DNA from: GYS-P2D sp964414425
Lineage (GTDB): Bacteria > Bacteroidota > Bacteroidia > Chitinophagales > Saprospiraceae
DNA length: 64,000 nt
Direction: 5' to 3'
Assembly (NCBI GenBank): GCA_964414425.1
Contig: CAYPWL010000007.1
Coordinates: 1 to 64,000 of the forward strand
Part shown: positions 43,539 to 52,783 of the stretch, piece by piece
How the letters are laid out: every line of letters starts with the position of its first letter
Position numbering within the stretch: the first letter of the stretch is position 1
Position numbers and translations under genes: made by a program
Notes under the pieces: generated by a model
Database searches by the model: none
What the model was told of the DNA's origin: nothing
What the model saw: the letters and a program-made list of their open reading frames with translations, nothing else

Positions 43539-44789
43539 TTATATGAGTGTGTCTAAGCTCGGAGTTTGATCACCAAGCTCCAGGTTGTCGATCGCTGGTA
43601 CTGCTGCTCCAGCGATACCCTTAATGCTACCATACATGTCAATCGTATTAGAGATAATGATCTCTAATTGCTTCTCTCGACTCTTCCAGATTTTACGCAT
43701 AGCCATCTTCTCACGATCGAGATCGCTCTTCATAGTCTGAAATCCCTCAACTATGCCATTAATCTGTAGTTTGAATTCTTGGCTGGTTAGGAAGCTGTAT
43801 AACAGTTCCATTTTATCACCTTTGTTGCTCTGCGCCTCTTGGGCAGCTGCAGATCTGATCACGATCTCTCTCAGGACATGTGATAGGCCTTTGAACTCGT
43901 CATAATTGCAGATCCAGACTCCATCCATTTCGCCAAACCTATCCATCTCTTTTGGCATTACTTGCGTAACTAAGACAGCGATATCTGCTTGCGCTTTTCG
44001 TTGGTCGGCCTTTAACTTAGGGATCCAATCTTTGCTGAAGGACTTAGTTCGTTTGGACTCATAAACGATTTTTCCGCACTCATTGCGCATATCGTCGATC
44101 ACCACTTGGACCGTATCAGCGCCAAGACTTCCTTTTTTTACCTCTTCGATGCGGTCGTAGATGAATGTTTGGCGGAGATAATCCTCTATGGCTAATTCTT
44201 GGACTTCACCTTGGAGCTGCATAGACCCTTGCTCGGATTTGCGCTTAAGTTCCTCTATCAGTTTGTTTTGCTGTTGTAGTTGTGTGTCTTTTTCCCTTAG
44301 CTTCAACTCTAATTCTTCAGACATTGCTTTCTTAATCTGATTATGGATTTGTTCCCGCTCTTGATTGAGTTTTCGCTGCAACTCCAATTCCTTATTCTCG
44401 AGTTGCTCGGTCATTTTACGCTGAGCCTGAAGCAACTCCAGCTCTTTCTGCTGTGAGGATCTCAGCTTTTCTTGTGCTTCTTCTAATGATTTGTTTTGAT
44501 TCTTTAACTGAACATTGAAGTCGTCTTGAACCTGCTTTCGCAACTCATGGATTTGCTCTTCTTTAGCCTTGTTTAAGCGTTCTGCAAATATTTCATTTTG
44601 TCTTTGCTTCTTAGATTCGAACTCCTCCATTTGCTTTCGGAGTTCTGCTTCTACTTGTTTCTTATCCTCGATGAGTTTGTTGCGCTCATTTTGTAATTCT
44701 TGATCGAGTTGTGCCTTAATATCTTTGGCGATTACACCTTCTATATCAAATCTGTGCGTACAATTCGGACAAGTAATTTTTTCCATCAT
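43539..44789 (-). CDS. DUF2130 protein, predicted PD-(D/E)XK-like nuclease
   Basis: A 416-aa protein of the DUF2130 family. It starts with one CxxC pair (C-P-N-C, 7-10), then a long charged coiled coil (about 25-195). The C-terminal half has an arrangement like the PD-(D/E)XK nuclease core: Glu195, Asp225 in G-A-D-T-V-Q-V-V, and Glu244-x-Lys246 in Y-E-S-K-R-T-K. D-W-I-P-K-L-K-A-D-Q-R-K-A-Q-A-D follows. Nuclease activity is prediction. It sits 3 bases after gpsA on the same strand. An ATG one codon later is equally possible. Confidence 0.8.
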   Translation of the reverse strand: MMEKITCPNCTHRFDIEGVIAKDIKAQLDQELQNERNKLIEDKKQVEAELRKQMEEFESKKQRQNEIFAERLNKAKEEQIHELRKQVQDDFNVQLKNQNKSLEEAQEKLRSSQQKELELLQAQRKMTEQLENKELELQRKLNQEREQIHNQIKKAMSEELELKLREKDTQLQQQNKLIEELKRKSEQGSMQLQGEVQELAIEDYLRQTFIYDRIEEVKKGSLGADTVQVVIDDMRNECGKIVYESKRTKSFSKDWIPKLKADQRKAQADIAVLVTQVMPKEMDRFGEMDGVWICNYDEFKGLSHVLREIVIRSAAAQEAQSNKGDKMELLYSFLTSQEFKLQINGIVEGFQTMKSDLDREKMAMRKIWKSREKQLEIIISNTIDMYGSIKGIAGAAVPAIDNLELGDQTPSLDTLI

Positions 44790-44792
44790 GAG

Positions 44793-45824
44793 TTAATTTA
44801 TGAAGTCCACATCTTTGGTAACTGGATATCTCATCAACCTCTTAATGCTTTCATCGACATCTTTACCCTCATAGATGATCTGATAAATTATAGAGACGAT
44901 TGGTGATGGCAGTCTGTGTTTATTTATGAGTGCATGAGCGACTTTTAGCGATCGGAGGCCTTCTATGCTTTCTGTTGAGCTTGCTAAGATCTCATCTACG
45001 GTCTCTCCCTTAGCTATACGTATACCACAGGTATAATTACGAGATAGAGGAGAGGTGGCTGTAGCGATGAGGTCGCCTATTCCTGCTGTACCCAGAAATG
45101 CCTCATAGCTGACTCCTATTAAAGAAGCCATTTTAATGATCTCGTTGAGCCCTCGTGTGATAAGCATAGCTTCTGCATTTTTACCAAAATTTCGTCCGCC
45201 CACTATTCCAGATGCAATAGCTATGACATTTTTGAGCGCACCCGCCATCTCAGCGCCTATAATATCATATGAGTTGAATACATAGAATTGTGGACCAGAG
45301 AGATGCTTAGTCGCAATCTTAATCACTTCGTCGTATTGACTCGCTACGACCGTTGCTGTAGGAAGTTCTTCGAGTATTTCTTTAGCGAGATTGGGACCGC
45401 AGAGTGCTCCGATTCTTTTTACATCAGTCTCAGCTAAGATGAGTTGGCTCATAGTATTGACCTCATCTATATCGAGTTTTTGTAGACTTTCCTTTTCGTT
45501 GTACAGATGAAACCCCTTCGTGCCGTGTATTAGTATATGTCTTGGGCTTAAGTGAGGCGCTGCATTACAGATCATCTCATAGAAGTACTCCGATGGCGTC
45601 ACTGGGTAGATGACATCACATTTTTGACAGATCTCTTTGATATCTATAGTCGCTGATAGTTTAGGGCTTAGTGGGTATTGTTTGTAGTCTTTTCCTTGGT
45701 TTATATCGTCAACGAACTCCTGTCTTCTACTGTGTAAGATCACTTCATGCTTGGCAGATATAAGCTTGGCTATTGCCATACCAAAGTTTCCACCACCTAT
45801 AATACCCACAGGTTTAGAGATCAT
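44793..45824 (-). CDS. gpsA: NAD(P)H-dependent glycerol-3-phosphate dehydrogenase
   Basis: A 343-aa enzyme that reduces dihydroxyacetone phosphate to glycerol 3-phosphate for phospholipid synthesis. The dinucleotide-binding G-G-G-N-F-G-M-A is at residues 10-17; G-P-N-L-A-K-E and A-L-K-N-V-I-A-I-A-S-G are diagnostic, the latter including the catalytic Lys. It lies 41 bases after yidC and 3 bases before the DUF2130 gene on the same strand. Confidence 0.94.
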   Translation of the reverse strand: MISKPVGIIGGGNFGMAIAKLISAKHEVILHSRRQEFVDDINQGKDYKQYPLSPKLSATIDIKEICQKCDVIYPVTPSEYFYEMICNAAPHLSPRHILIHGTKGFHLYNEKESLQKLDIDEVNTMSQLILAETDVKRIGALCGPNLAKEILEELPTATVVASQYDEVIKIATKHLSGPQFYVFNSYDIIGAEMAGALKNVIAIASGIVGGRNFGKNAEAMLITRGLNEIIKMASLIGVSYEAFLGTAGIGDLIATATSPLSRNYTCGIRIAKGETVDEILASSTESIEGLRSLKVAHALINKHRLPSPIVSIIYQIIYEGKDVDESIKRLMRYPVTKDVDFIN

Positions 45825-45865
45825 TCTATATGATTGTCTGTTCTAATAAACCCTAAATTAACCGC

Positions 45866-47725
45866 TTAACGCTTCTTTTTCTTGGCTTGTTGCTGTTTAA
45901 GTTTTTGCTCTTGGATCTTACGCTGTTGTTCCATGGCATCCGCCAGACGTGCCTGAAATCCAGTTTTCTTTTTTGGCGCACTCTTCTTTTTATTCAGTTC
46001 GGCTAAGATCTTCTCATCATCAAATACGTATTTCTTGGTGATAATGGTCTGTGCAATTGTGATCAACTGACTGAAGAACATGTAACACGTCAGTCCGGAT
46101 GCGTAGTTATTGAAGAATACGAAAAACATGAGCGGCATCAGGTACTGCACATACTTCATCGCAGGGTTAGCAGTCATGTCCATGTGCTTCGTGTTGTAGA
46201 ATGTATAGATCACAGTGGCAATTGCCCATAAAATGGTAAATAAACTCAGGTGACTACCCATTCCAGGTATAGTAAATGGCAACTGAAGTATATCATCAAA
46301 AGACGATAAGTCTTGCGCCCATAAGAATGACTCTTGTCTAAATGTAATGGAGGCAGGAAAGAATCTAAAGAGTGCGTACCAGATCGGCATCTGTATAAAC
46401 ATCGGAAGGCATCCACCCATCGGATTGACTCCATACTCTCGATAGAGCTTCATAGTTTCCATCTGTGTCTTTTGCGAATCATCCTTAAAACGGTCTTTCA
46501 TCTTAGCAATTTCAGGCTTGAGAGCGCCCATCTTAGCTTGTGAGTAAAGCATCTTATAGGTTAATGGATAGACGGCCATCTTGATAATAAAGATGATTAG
46601 GATGATTACGACACCTTTGCTTCCTATAAATCCGGCAAGGAAGTTGAAAAATGGTCTTATGAAATGTCTATTGATACTCCCGAATATACTTCTACCATAT
46701 GGTATGATTTCTTCAAGATCTGGTGCCGCCGCCTTAAGTTGTGCGTAATCGTTAGGTCCGACATAGATGTCCATATCGTAGTTTGATTGAGCGCCGGCTA
46801 ATGGGATACTTGCTACAACTGTGGTTTTCTTTAAGTCTTCGCTTGACTCATCAGACATCTCCACACTTGCAATTAAACCATCCAGTTTAGTCTCCTTGGC
46901 GATGTAGGCGGTATTAAAGAATTGATTTGAAAATGAGAACCAGTCAATTTTTTTATCAGAGAGATCTTCTACATCATCACCACGGCAGCTACAATAATCA
47001 CTGCTTTCATCATTTTCTTTAAAATATACGGTTGATACAGTCTTCTCGAAAGTGTAGTTTTCTTCAATCCTATCGAGATAATTAGTGATCTCAAGGTCTG
47101 TCGAGATGATGTTGTTGATGCCGCTTGTGGATAACTCTTGATTGATGATATAAGAGTCATCGTTGAGGGTGTATTGCTGCGTGATCTTGCGACCACCTGC
47201 GCCATTAAACGTATAGCTAATGGTGTTACCACTGATAGATGGAGTAGCATATAAGTCTTTGGTATTGACTATTGTATTGCCGATATTGATTTTATAGTTG
47301 GTGTTGTTCTTAGCATCTTCAAGCAGTTGTACGGGTTGCTTGAGATCTTCATCATTAGCATCCTTAGTGATCTTGAGGTGCCCCTTAATTTCCACAGACT
47401 TGATCTGAGCCCCTTTATTACTGAAGCTTACTTTGATTTTGTCATTTTCCAGGGAGGTAATTGCCTCTTCTCCCATACTTGATCGTCCGAAGATCCCTCG
47501 AGTATCTAATAGAGAGTCAGTAAGAGCTGGATTAGTATTATTAATAACATCCTCGCTGTTAGTGATGTTGGCAAGTTCTGTCTCCTCAGATGCTGAGTTG
47601 GTTTCAGTCTCTAATGTGGTGTCGTCAACCGCTCCTAATGATTCTGGATCTGGCTTGTTCAGTACACTCCATCCCATGATGATAAGGAAGATCAAGATGA
47701 ATCCGATGATTTGATTTTTTTCCAT
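45866..47725 (-). CDS. yidC: membrane protein insertase YidC
   Basis: A 619-aa inner-membrane insertase that helps integrate membrane proteins, alone or with Sec. I start it at the ATG at 47725 (M-E-K-N-Q-I-I-G-F), the common Bacteroidota N-terminus. One N-terminal helix, a large periplasmic domain (about 30-350), then the conserved five-helix core with M-G-A-L-K-P-E-I and N-P-M-G-G-C-L-P-M-F-I-Q-M-P. The C-terminus is strongly basic (K-Q-Q-Q-A-K-K-K-K-R), suited to ribosome contact. It leads a leftward run with gpsA. Confidence 0.95.
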   Translation of the reverse strand: MEKNQIIGFILIFLIIMGWSVLNKPDPESLGAVDDTTLETETNSASEETELANITNSEDVINNTNPALTDSLLDTRGIFGRSSMGEEAITSLENDKIKVSFSNKGAQIKSVEIKGHLKITKDANDEDLKQPVQLLEDAKNNTNYKINIGNTIVNTKDLYATPSISGNTISYTFNGAGGRKITQQYTLNDDSYIINQELSTSGINNIISTDLEITNYLDRIEENYTFEKTVSTVYFKENDESSDYCSCRGDDVEDLSDKKIDWFSFSNQFFNTAYIAKETKLDGLIASVEMSDESSEDLKKTTVVASIPLAGAQSNYDMDIYVGPNDYAQLKAAAPDLEEIIPYGRSIFGSINRHFIRPFFNFLAGFIGSKGVVIILIIFIIKMAVYPLTYKMLYSQAKMGALKPEIAKMKDRFKDDSQKTQMETMKLYREYGVNPMGGCLPMFIQMPIWYALFRFFPASITFRQESFLWAQDLSSFDDILQLPFTIPGMGSHLSLFTILWAIATVIYTFYNTKHMDMTANPAMKYVQYLMPLMFFVFFNNYASGLTCYMFFSQLITIAQTIITKKYVFDDEKILAELNKKKSAPKKKTGFQARLADAMEQQRKIQEQKLKQQQAKKKKR

Positions 47726-47757
47726 GTAACTACTCGCGTAAAAAGTCAAAAGTGGCG

Positions 47758-47765
47758 CAAAATTA
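47758..47765 (-). promoter_or_regulatory. putative -7 element of yidC
   Basis: On the minus strand TAATTTTG fits TAnnTTTG, 32 bases before the ATG. It continues TTTGCGCCACTTTT, similar in shape to the rpmI and rplS start regions. A TTG lies 15 bases upstream, a little close for a -33 element. Confidence 0.45.
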
Positions 47766-47925
47766 CAATTATTGACGTCTCAATAGATTAAAATCCTAAG
47801 CTAATAGACAGATGGCAGCATAATTGCATTTTTAGACATATTGATAGCAGGTGTGTTATTTTTGCTGCACCAGAAAGAAATATTGATTTTTGGTGACTGT
47901 GAGACTCTGAGAAAGATAGATAGGA

Positions 47926-48870
47926 ATGATACAATATTTCAGAAAAGTTGGTACTAAGCTTGAGCAAGTAGCTTCGGAAGAAGCTGACTGGACTCATGTA
48001 TATGCACCTCTTGATAATTCTGAATTAGAGTTGCTTGCCAACCAAGAGAACATTCCATTGGACTTCTTAATAGATTCTCTTGATATCGATGAGCGATCTC
48101 GCTATGATCGGGAAGAAGGTATTAAGCTAATCGTCATCAATACTCCTGTCTTAAACGAGGATGAGAAGGCAAGTGACGCCTTATATATAACAGCACCTAT
48201 TGGTGTGATCATATCGGATGAAAGAATAATAACGATCTCCTCCGTCGAAAATCCTATACTCACTAAGTTTATCAAGGGTCGTGTCAAAAACTTTAATCCT
48301 CGTGATAGAGAGCTGTTTGTATTAAAGCTTTTTGAGCAAACGGTTTTTCAATTCCTGGATGGATTGAAGAAGCTCAATCTCAAACGCAATGTCATAGAGA
48401 AAGAATTGTACAACTCGAGCAGAAACAAAGAGCTTCAGGAGCTTTTGAGAATTGAGAAGAGTCTGGTATATCTGATGAATTCACTAAGTGATAATGATCT
48501 GCTCAAGCAAAAGATGCGCCGTACTGACTTCTTAGGGATTAGAGGTCAAGATGATTACGAGGATTTATTTGAAGATATCATCATTGATAATAGTCAAGCC
48601 TTGGAGATGGCTAATGTCCACACTAACATTTTGAGTGGGACTATGGAGGCATATGCTTCTATCATATCCAATAACCTCAACATGGTTATCCATAGACTTA
48701 CGATGATCACGATTATACTCATGGTACCTACACTCGTCGCGAGTTTTTATGGGATGAATCTAACCAGTTTGCCCTTAAAAGACCATCCTGCGGCCTTCTA
48801 TATTATAATACTCATATCTATATTATTAGGTTTCGTGTTGATAATGATTTTTAGGAAAAACAAACTCTGA
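47926..48870 (+). CDS. corA: CorA-family magnesium/divalent cation transporter
   Basis: A 314-aa inner-membrane channel. A long cytosolic alpha/beta and helical domain is followed by two C-terminal transmembrane helices. The pore signature Y-G-M-N lies just after the first helix (about residues 275-278). L-E-M-A-N-V-H-T-N-I-L-S-G-T is part of the long stalk helix. It is divergent from yidC. Metal choice beyond magnesium cannot be told from sequence. Confidence 0.9.
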   Translation: MIQYFRKVGTKLEQVASEEADWTHVYAPLDNSELELLANQENIPLDFLIDSLDIDERSRYDREEGIKLIVINTPVLNEDEKASDALYITAPIGVIISDERIITISSVENPILTKFIKGRVKNFNPRDRELFVLKLFEQTVFQFLDGLKKLNLKRNVIEKELYNSSRNKELQELLRIEKSLVYLMNSLSDNDLLKQKMRRTDFLGIRGQDDYEDLFEDIIIDNSQALEMANVHTNILSGTMEAYASIISNNLNMVIHRLTMITIILMVPTLVASFYGMNLTSLPLKDHPAAFYIIILISILLGFVLIMIFRKNKL

Positions 48871-49227
48871 GGGAGTTATATATTAGATTTTATCATAAAG
48901 CCTTATTTCCACGTTATCAACAATTTACGAGATTTATCAACATTTGCGGTCAATGCTCAAAAACGTATATGACTGATTTATAATATGTTATACATTTTAC
49001 TAACACTGTGTGGATAACTAAGAAGCCCCCGCTCCTACGTATTATTACTTTTTTGCATTTATTTGTTCTGCGTTTGAGAATGTGTTCAGCGGGAAAACTA
49101 ACCATCTCTTTTATCCTGCTCAAGCATACCATTTAAGAAAAGAGTTTTCAATAGAAGACTTGATAAATTTAGTTATCAAGTCCATAGAGACGACTCTAAA
49201 GTTGAAATCTATAAAAGAACAGTAAAA
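48871..49227. promoter_or_regulatory. nrdBA control region with DnaA-box-like sites and hairpin
   Basis: A 357-base gap without a convincing gene. It holds TTATCAACA at 48914-48922 and again at 48934-48942, each one base from the DnaA box TTATCCACA, and a perfect DnaA box on the minus strand at 49009-49017. The string ACATTTGCGGTCA (48941-48953) is shared with the rplS promoter. A perfect 10-bp hairpin lies at 49157-49182. DnaA control of nrd genes is known in E. coli; here it is inference. Confidence 0.5.
49157..49182 (+). promoter_or_regulatory. perfect hairpin in the nrdB leader
   Basis: GACTTGATAA and TTATCAAGTC pair without mismatch around a 6-base loop, 45 bases before the nrdB ATG. 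No T-tract follows, so it is more likely a leader structure or protein site than a terminator. Confidence 0.5.
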
Positions 49228-50205
49228 ATGACCAATCAAGTTGAACCGATACTAAAAGAAAACCCCAATAGATTCGTCCTATTCCCAATAGAGCATGATG
49301 ATATATGGTCATTCTACAAAAAATCCGAAGCAAGCTTTTGGACTGCAGAAGAAATCGATCTACACCAAGACTTATCTGATTGGGCAAATAAGTTAAATGA
49401 TGATGAGCGATTTTTTGTAAAGCATGTTTTGGCATTCTTTGCAGCAAGCGACGGTATTGTAAATGAAAATCTTGCCGAGAACATGGTTAGTGAGGTTCAA
49501 TACACTGAGGCTAAGTTCTTCTATGGGTTCCAGATCATGATGGAAAACATCCATTCTGAAACTTACTCACTACTGATAGATACCTATATAAAAGATAACA
49601 AGGAGAAAGATTACCTGCTTAATGCAATCGAGAATTTGGATTGTGTTAAGAAAAAAGCAGACTGGGCGTTCAAGTGGATTGAAAACGGATCATTCGCCGA
49701 GCGCCTGATCGCATTTGCTGCAGTTGAGGGAATATTCTTCTCTGGGTCATTCTGTTCAATCTTTTGGTTGAAGAAGCGTGGTTTAATGCCAGGATTATCA
49801 TTTAGTAATGAGTTGATATCACGTGACGAAGGAATGCACTGTGATTTTGCTTGTTTGCTGTACAACCAGCATATACAGTACAAACTTCCGAAAGGGACGA
49901 TCAAAGACATGATCGTCAGTGCAGTTGATATTGAGAAAGAATTCGTCAGTGATGCACTACCGGTAAATCTTATCGGTATGAATTCGGATCTGATGTGTCA
50001 ATACATTGAGTTCGTAGCAGATAGATTGTTATTATCATTAGGAAATGACAAAGTGTATAATGCTGAGAATCCATTCCCATGGATGGAGCTTATATCACTA
50101 CAAGGTAAAACCAACTTTTTTGAGAAGAGAGTTGGAGATTATCAGAAGTCTGGAGTCATGGCAGACAAAGACAAGCAAGTTTTCTCTTTGGACGAAGATT
50201 TCTAA
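49228..50205 (+). CDS. nrdB: class I ribonucleotide reductase, small (beta) subunit
   Basis: A 325-aa subunit that holds the metal centre and radical for making deoxyribonucleotides. It resembles eukaryotic R2 more than E. coli NrdB: A-S-F-W-T-A-E-E-I-D-L includes ligand Asp44. E-N-I-H-S-E-T-Y provides Glu106, His109 and radical Tyr113, and S-R-D-E-G-M-H provides the last Glu and His. The Tyr suggests a tyrosyl-radical type. nrdA follows after 119 bases. Confidence 0.95.
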   Translation: MTNQVEPILKENPNRFVLFPIEHDDIWSFYKKSEASFWTAEEIDLHQDLSDWANKLNDDERFFVKHVLAFFAASDGIVNENLAENMVSEVQYTEAKFFYGFQIMMENIHSETYSLLIDTYIKDNKEKDYLLNAIENLDCVKKKADWAFKWIENGSFAERLIAFAAVEGIFFSGSFCSIFWLKKRGLMPGLSFSNELISRDEGMHCDFACLLYNQHIQYKLPKGTIKDMIVSAVDIEKEFVSDALPVNLIGMNSDLMCQYIEFVADRLLLSLGNDKVYNAENPFPWMELISLQGKTNFFEKRVGDYQKSGVMADKDKQVFSLDEDF

Positions 50206-50324
50206 CATACAACAATTACTCAATCAATATACTAACATCAGGAACCGGGGGATAGACTTTACCAAGCCAACCTAATCTAACCTTATCCTACCTATTCCAT
50301 CATGCATAAACTCTCTTAATAATT

Positions 50325-52679
50325 ATGGAAGTACTTAAAAGAAGCGGGAAGACAGAAAAAGTGTCCTTTGATAAAATCACAGCAAGAATCAAGAAGTTGT
50401 GTTATGGCTTGGACTCAGTTCATGTTGATTCTATCGAAATCGCTAAAAAGGTGATTCAAGGTTTATACGACGGAGTATCAACTACGGAACTTGACAATCT
50501 CGCAGCGGAGACAGCCGCTTCGATGGCAGCACATCATCCTGATTATGCCCAGTTAGCAGCAAGGATAGCAGTATCCAACTTGCATAAAAACACTGATAAG
50601 TCTTTCGTCAACACCATGACTTCACTCCATGGCTACATCGACCCTAAGACAGGAGCTAAGGCGGGTTTGATAGGAGATGAGACGATGAGTATCATAGAGA
50701 AAAACCGAGACCAGTTAGACTCAGCGATAATTTATGATAGAGATTATAGCTTTGATTACTTCGGATTTAAAACTTTGGAGAGATCGTACCTCCTCAGGAT
50801 GGATGGCCAAGTAGTGGAGAGACCACAACATATGCTGATGAGAGCAGCAGTAGGTATCCATGGTGAAGATATTCAAGCAGCGCTTGAAACGTATAATTAC
50901 ATGTCCGAGAAGTGGTTTATCCATGCCACACCGACCTTGTTCAATGCAGGCACACCTAAGCCTCAGTTGAGTTCATGCTTCTTATTATCAGCAACAGAAG
51001 ATAGTATCCCAGGAATATTTGAAACGCTATCACGATGTGCTAAGATCTCACAGTCAGCCGGGGGGATCGGATTAAGTATCCATAATGTCAGAGCACAAGG
51101 ATCTTACATAAAAGGTACGGGAGGAACCTCTAACGGTATTATTCCGATGCTTAAGGTGTTCAACGATACAGCAAGATATGTCGATCAAGGTGGTGGAAAG
51201 CGTAAAGGGGCATTTGCCATATACCTAGAGCCATGGCACGCAGATGTTTTTGATTTTCTCGAGCTTAAGAAGAATCACGGTAAAGAAGAAATGAGAGCGC
51301 GAGATTTATTTTATGCGCTTTGGATACCGGACTTATTCATGAAGAGAGTGAAGGAAGATGGTGAATGGTCTCTATTCTGTCCAAATGAAGCACCTGGATT
51401 ATATGACTGCTACGGCGCAAAGTTCGAAGAACTATATCACCAGTACGAGCAAGAGGGTAGAGCAAGACGGACTATTAAAGCTCAAGATCTTTGGTTTGCA
51501 GTATTGGAGTCACAGATAGAAACAGGTAATCCATATATCCTCTACAAGGATGCTTGTAATGAAAAATCCAATCAGAAGAACCTCGGTACGATTCGATCAA
51601 GTAACTTATGTACAGAGATTGTTGAGTATACAGCGCCTGATGAAGTAGCAGTCTGCAACTTAGCCTCTATATCATTAGCGAAGTTTGTAAAGGAGGATGC
51701 TACTTATGATTTTGATAAGTTGCACGAGGTTACTCGAGTAATCACTCGAAACCTCAATAAGATTATAGATATCAATTACTATCCGATACCAGAAGCTGAG
51801 AATTCTAACTTTAGGCATCGCCCAATTGGTATAGGAGTTCAAGGCTTAGCCGATGCATTTATCAAGATGGGTCATCCATTTGACAGCGAGGAAGCACGGA
51901 AGTTAAATCAAGATATCTTTGAGACGATCTATCATGCCTCTGTTATGGAGTCTAATATCTTAGCCCAGCGTGATGGTTCGTATGAATCATTTAAGGGCAG
52001 TCCAGCGAGTAAGGGGATATTACAGTTTGACATGTGGGATGTAACTCCGTCAGATCGATACGACTGGAAAGCGCTCAAGGCAGATATTAAGAAAGGAGGA
52101 ATGAGAAATAGTCTCCTCTTAGCACCAATGCCAACAGCATCTACGTCTCAGATACTTGGTAACAATGAGTGTATTGAGCCTTACACATCTAATATCTATA
52201 CACGTCGTACCCTCTCAGGTGAGTATATCATCGTCAATAAGCATTTGCTGAAAGATTTGATTTCAGAGGGGCTCTGGAATGACGAAATGAGAGAGCGATT
52301 AATGGCGAGTAATGGTTCCATCAAAGATTTTCCAGATGTGCCGGAGCGCCTTAAAGCACTCTACAAGACAGTCTGGGAACTAAGCCAAAAGGCGATCATA
52401 GATCTTGCGGCTGATCGAGGAGCATTCATTTGTCAATCTCAGAGCTTGAATTTATTCGTCGAGAATCCGAACTTCGGTAAGCTGACATCTATGCACTTCT
52501 ACGCATGGCAGAGAGGACTTAAGACAGGCATGTATTACTTGAGGTCTAAGGCTGCAGTTGATCCAATTAAGTTCACCTTAAGTGCTAAGCATCAACAGAA
52601 GTATGTCAACCAAGAAGAGGTGGTGGCAGAAGGCGAAGTCTGTACAATGGAAGAAGGTTGTCTATCTTGCGGTAGTTAA
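50325..52679 (+). CDS. nrdA: class I ribonucleotide reductase, large (alpha) subunit
   Basis: A 784-aa catalytic subunit. Residues 1-90 are an ATP-cone (V-L-K-R-S-G-K-T-E-K-V-S-F-D-K-I), which allows dATP inhibition. S-S-N-L-C-T-E-I and V-C-N-L-A-S-I-S-L carry active-site residues, and N-E-C-I-E-P-Y is the finger-loop region. The C-terminal C-T-M-E-E-G-C-L-S-C-G-S provides the shuttle cysteines. It lies 119 bases after nrdB and is ended by a strong terminator. Confidence 0.96.
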   Translation: MEVLKRSGKTEKVSFDKITARIKKLCYGLDSVHVDSIEIAKKVIQGLYDGVSTTELDNLAAETAASMAAHHPDYAQLAARIAVSNLHKNTDKSFVNTMTSLHGYIDPKTGAKAGLIGDETMSIIEKNRDQLDSAIIYDRDYSFDYFGFKTLERSYLLRMDGQVVERPQHMLMRAAVGIHGEDIQAALETYNYMSEKWFIHATPTLFNAGTPKPQLSSCFLLSATEDSIPGIFETLSRCAKISQSAGGIGLSIHNVRAQGSYIKGTGGTSNGIIPMLKVFNDTARYVDQGGGKRKGAFAIYLEPWHADVFDFLELKKNHGKEEMRARDLFYALWIPDLFMKRVKEDGEWSLFCPNEAPGLYDCYGAKFEELYHQYEQEGRARRTIKAQDLWFAVLESQIETGNPYILYKDACNEKSNQKNLGTIRSSNLCTEIVEYTAPDEVAVCNLASISLAKFVKEDATYDFDKLHEVTRVITRNLNKIIDINYYPIPEAENSNFRHRPIGIGVQGLADAFIKMGHPFDSEEARKLNQDIFETIYHASVMESNILAQRDGSYESFKGSPASKGILQFDMWDVTPSDRYDWKALKADIKKGGMRNSLLLAPMPTASTSQILGNNECIEPYTSNIYTRRTLSGEYIIVNKHLLKDLISEGLWNDEMRERLMASNGSIKDFPDVPERLKALYKTVWELSQKAIIDLAADRGAFICQSQSLNLFVENPNFGKLTSMHFYAWQRGLKTGMYYLRSKAAVDPIKFTLSAKHQQKYVNQEEVVAEGEVCTMEEGCLSCGS

Positions 52680-52709
52680 CTCTAACTAACAGAAACATAT
52701 AAGTATCAG

Positions 52710-52747
52710 ATGCGATACAGTCCATTAAGGATTGTATCGCATTTTTG
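52710..52747 (+). terminator. rho-independent terminator of nrdBA
   Basis: ATGCGATACA (52710-52719) and TGTATCGCAT (52733-52742) pair perfectly around a loop that itself closes with CC/GG, followed by TTTTTG. It starts 30 bases after the nrdA stop. Confidence 0.88.
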
Positions 52748-52783
52748 TTTTATAGCAATATAATGATCGTGGTGAGTATGCAT

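Noticed and set aside
48950..49132. A 60-aa minus-strand open frame in the nrdB upstream gap
   Set aside because: No homology or composition suggests a protein; it overlaps the DnaA-box region and promoter-like sequence.
48871..49227. Chromosome replication origin
   Set aside because: DnaA-box-like sites and AT-rich DNA fit, but dnaA is not nearby, sites are few, and no GC-skew switch can be judged here. I keep only the nrd control interpretation.
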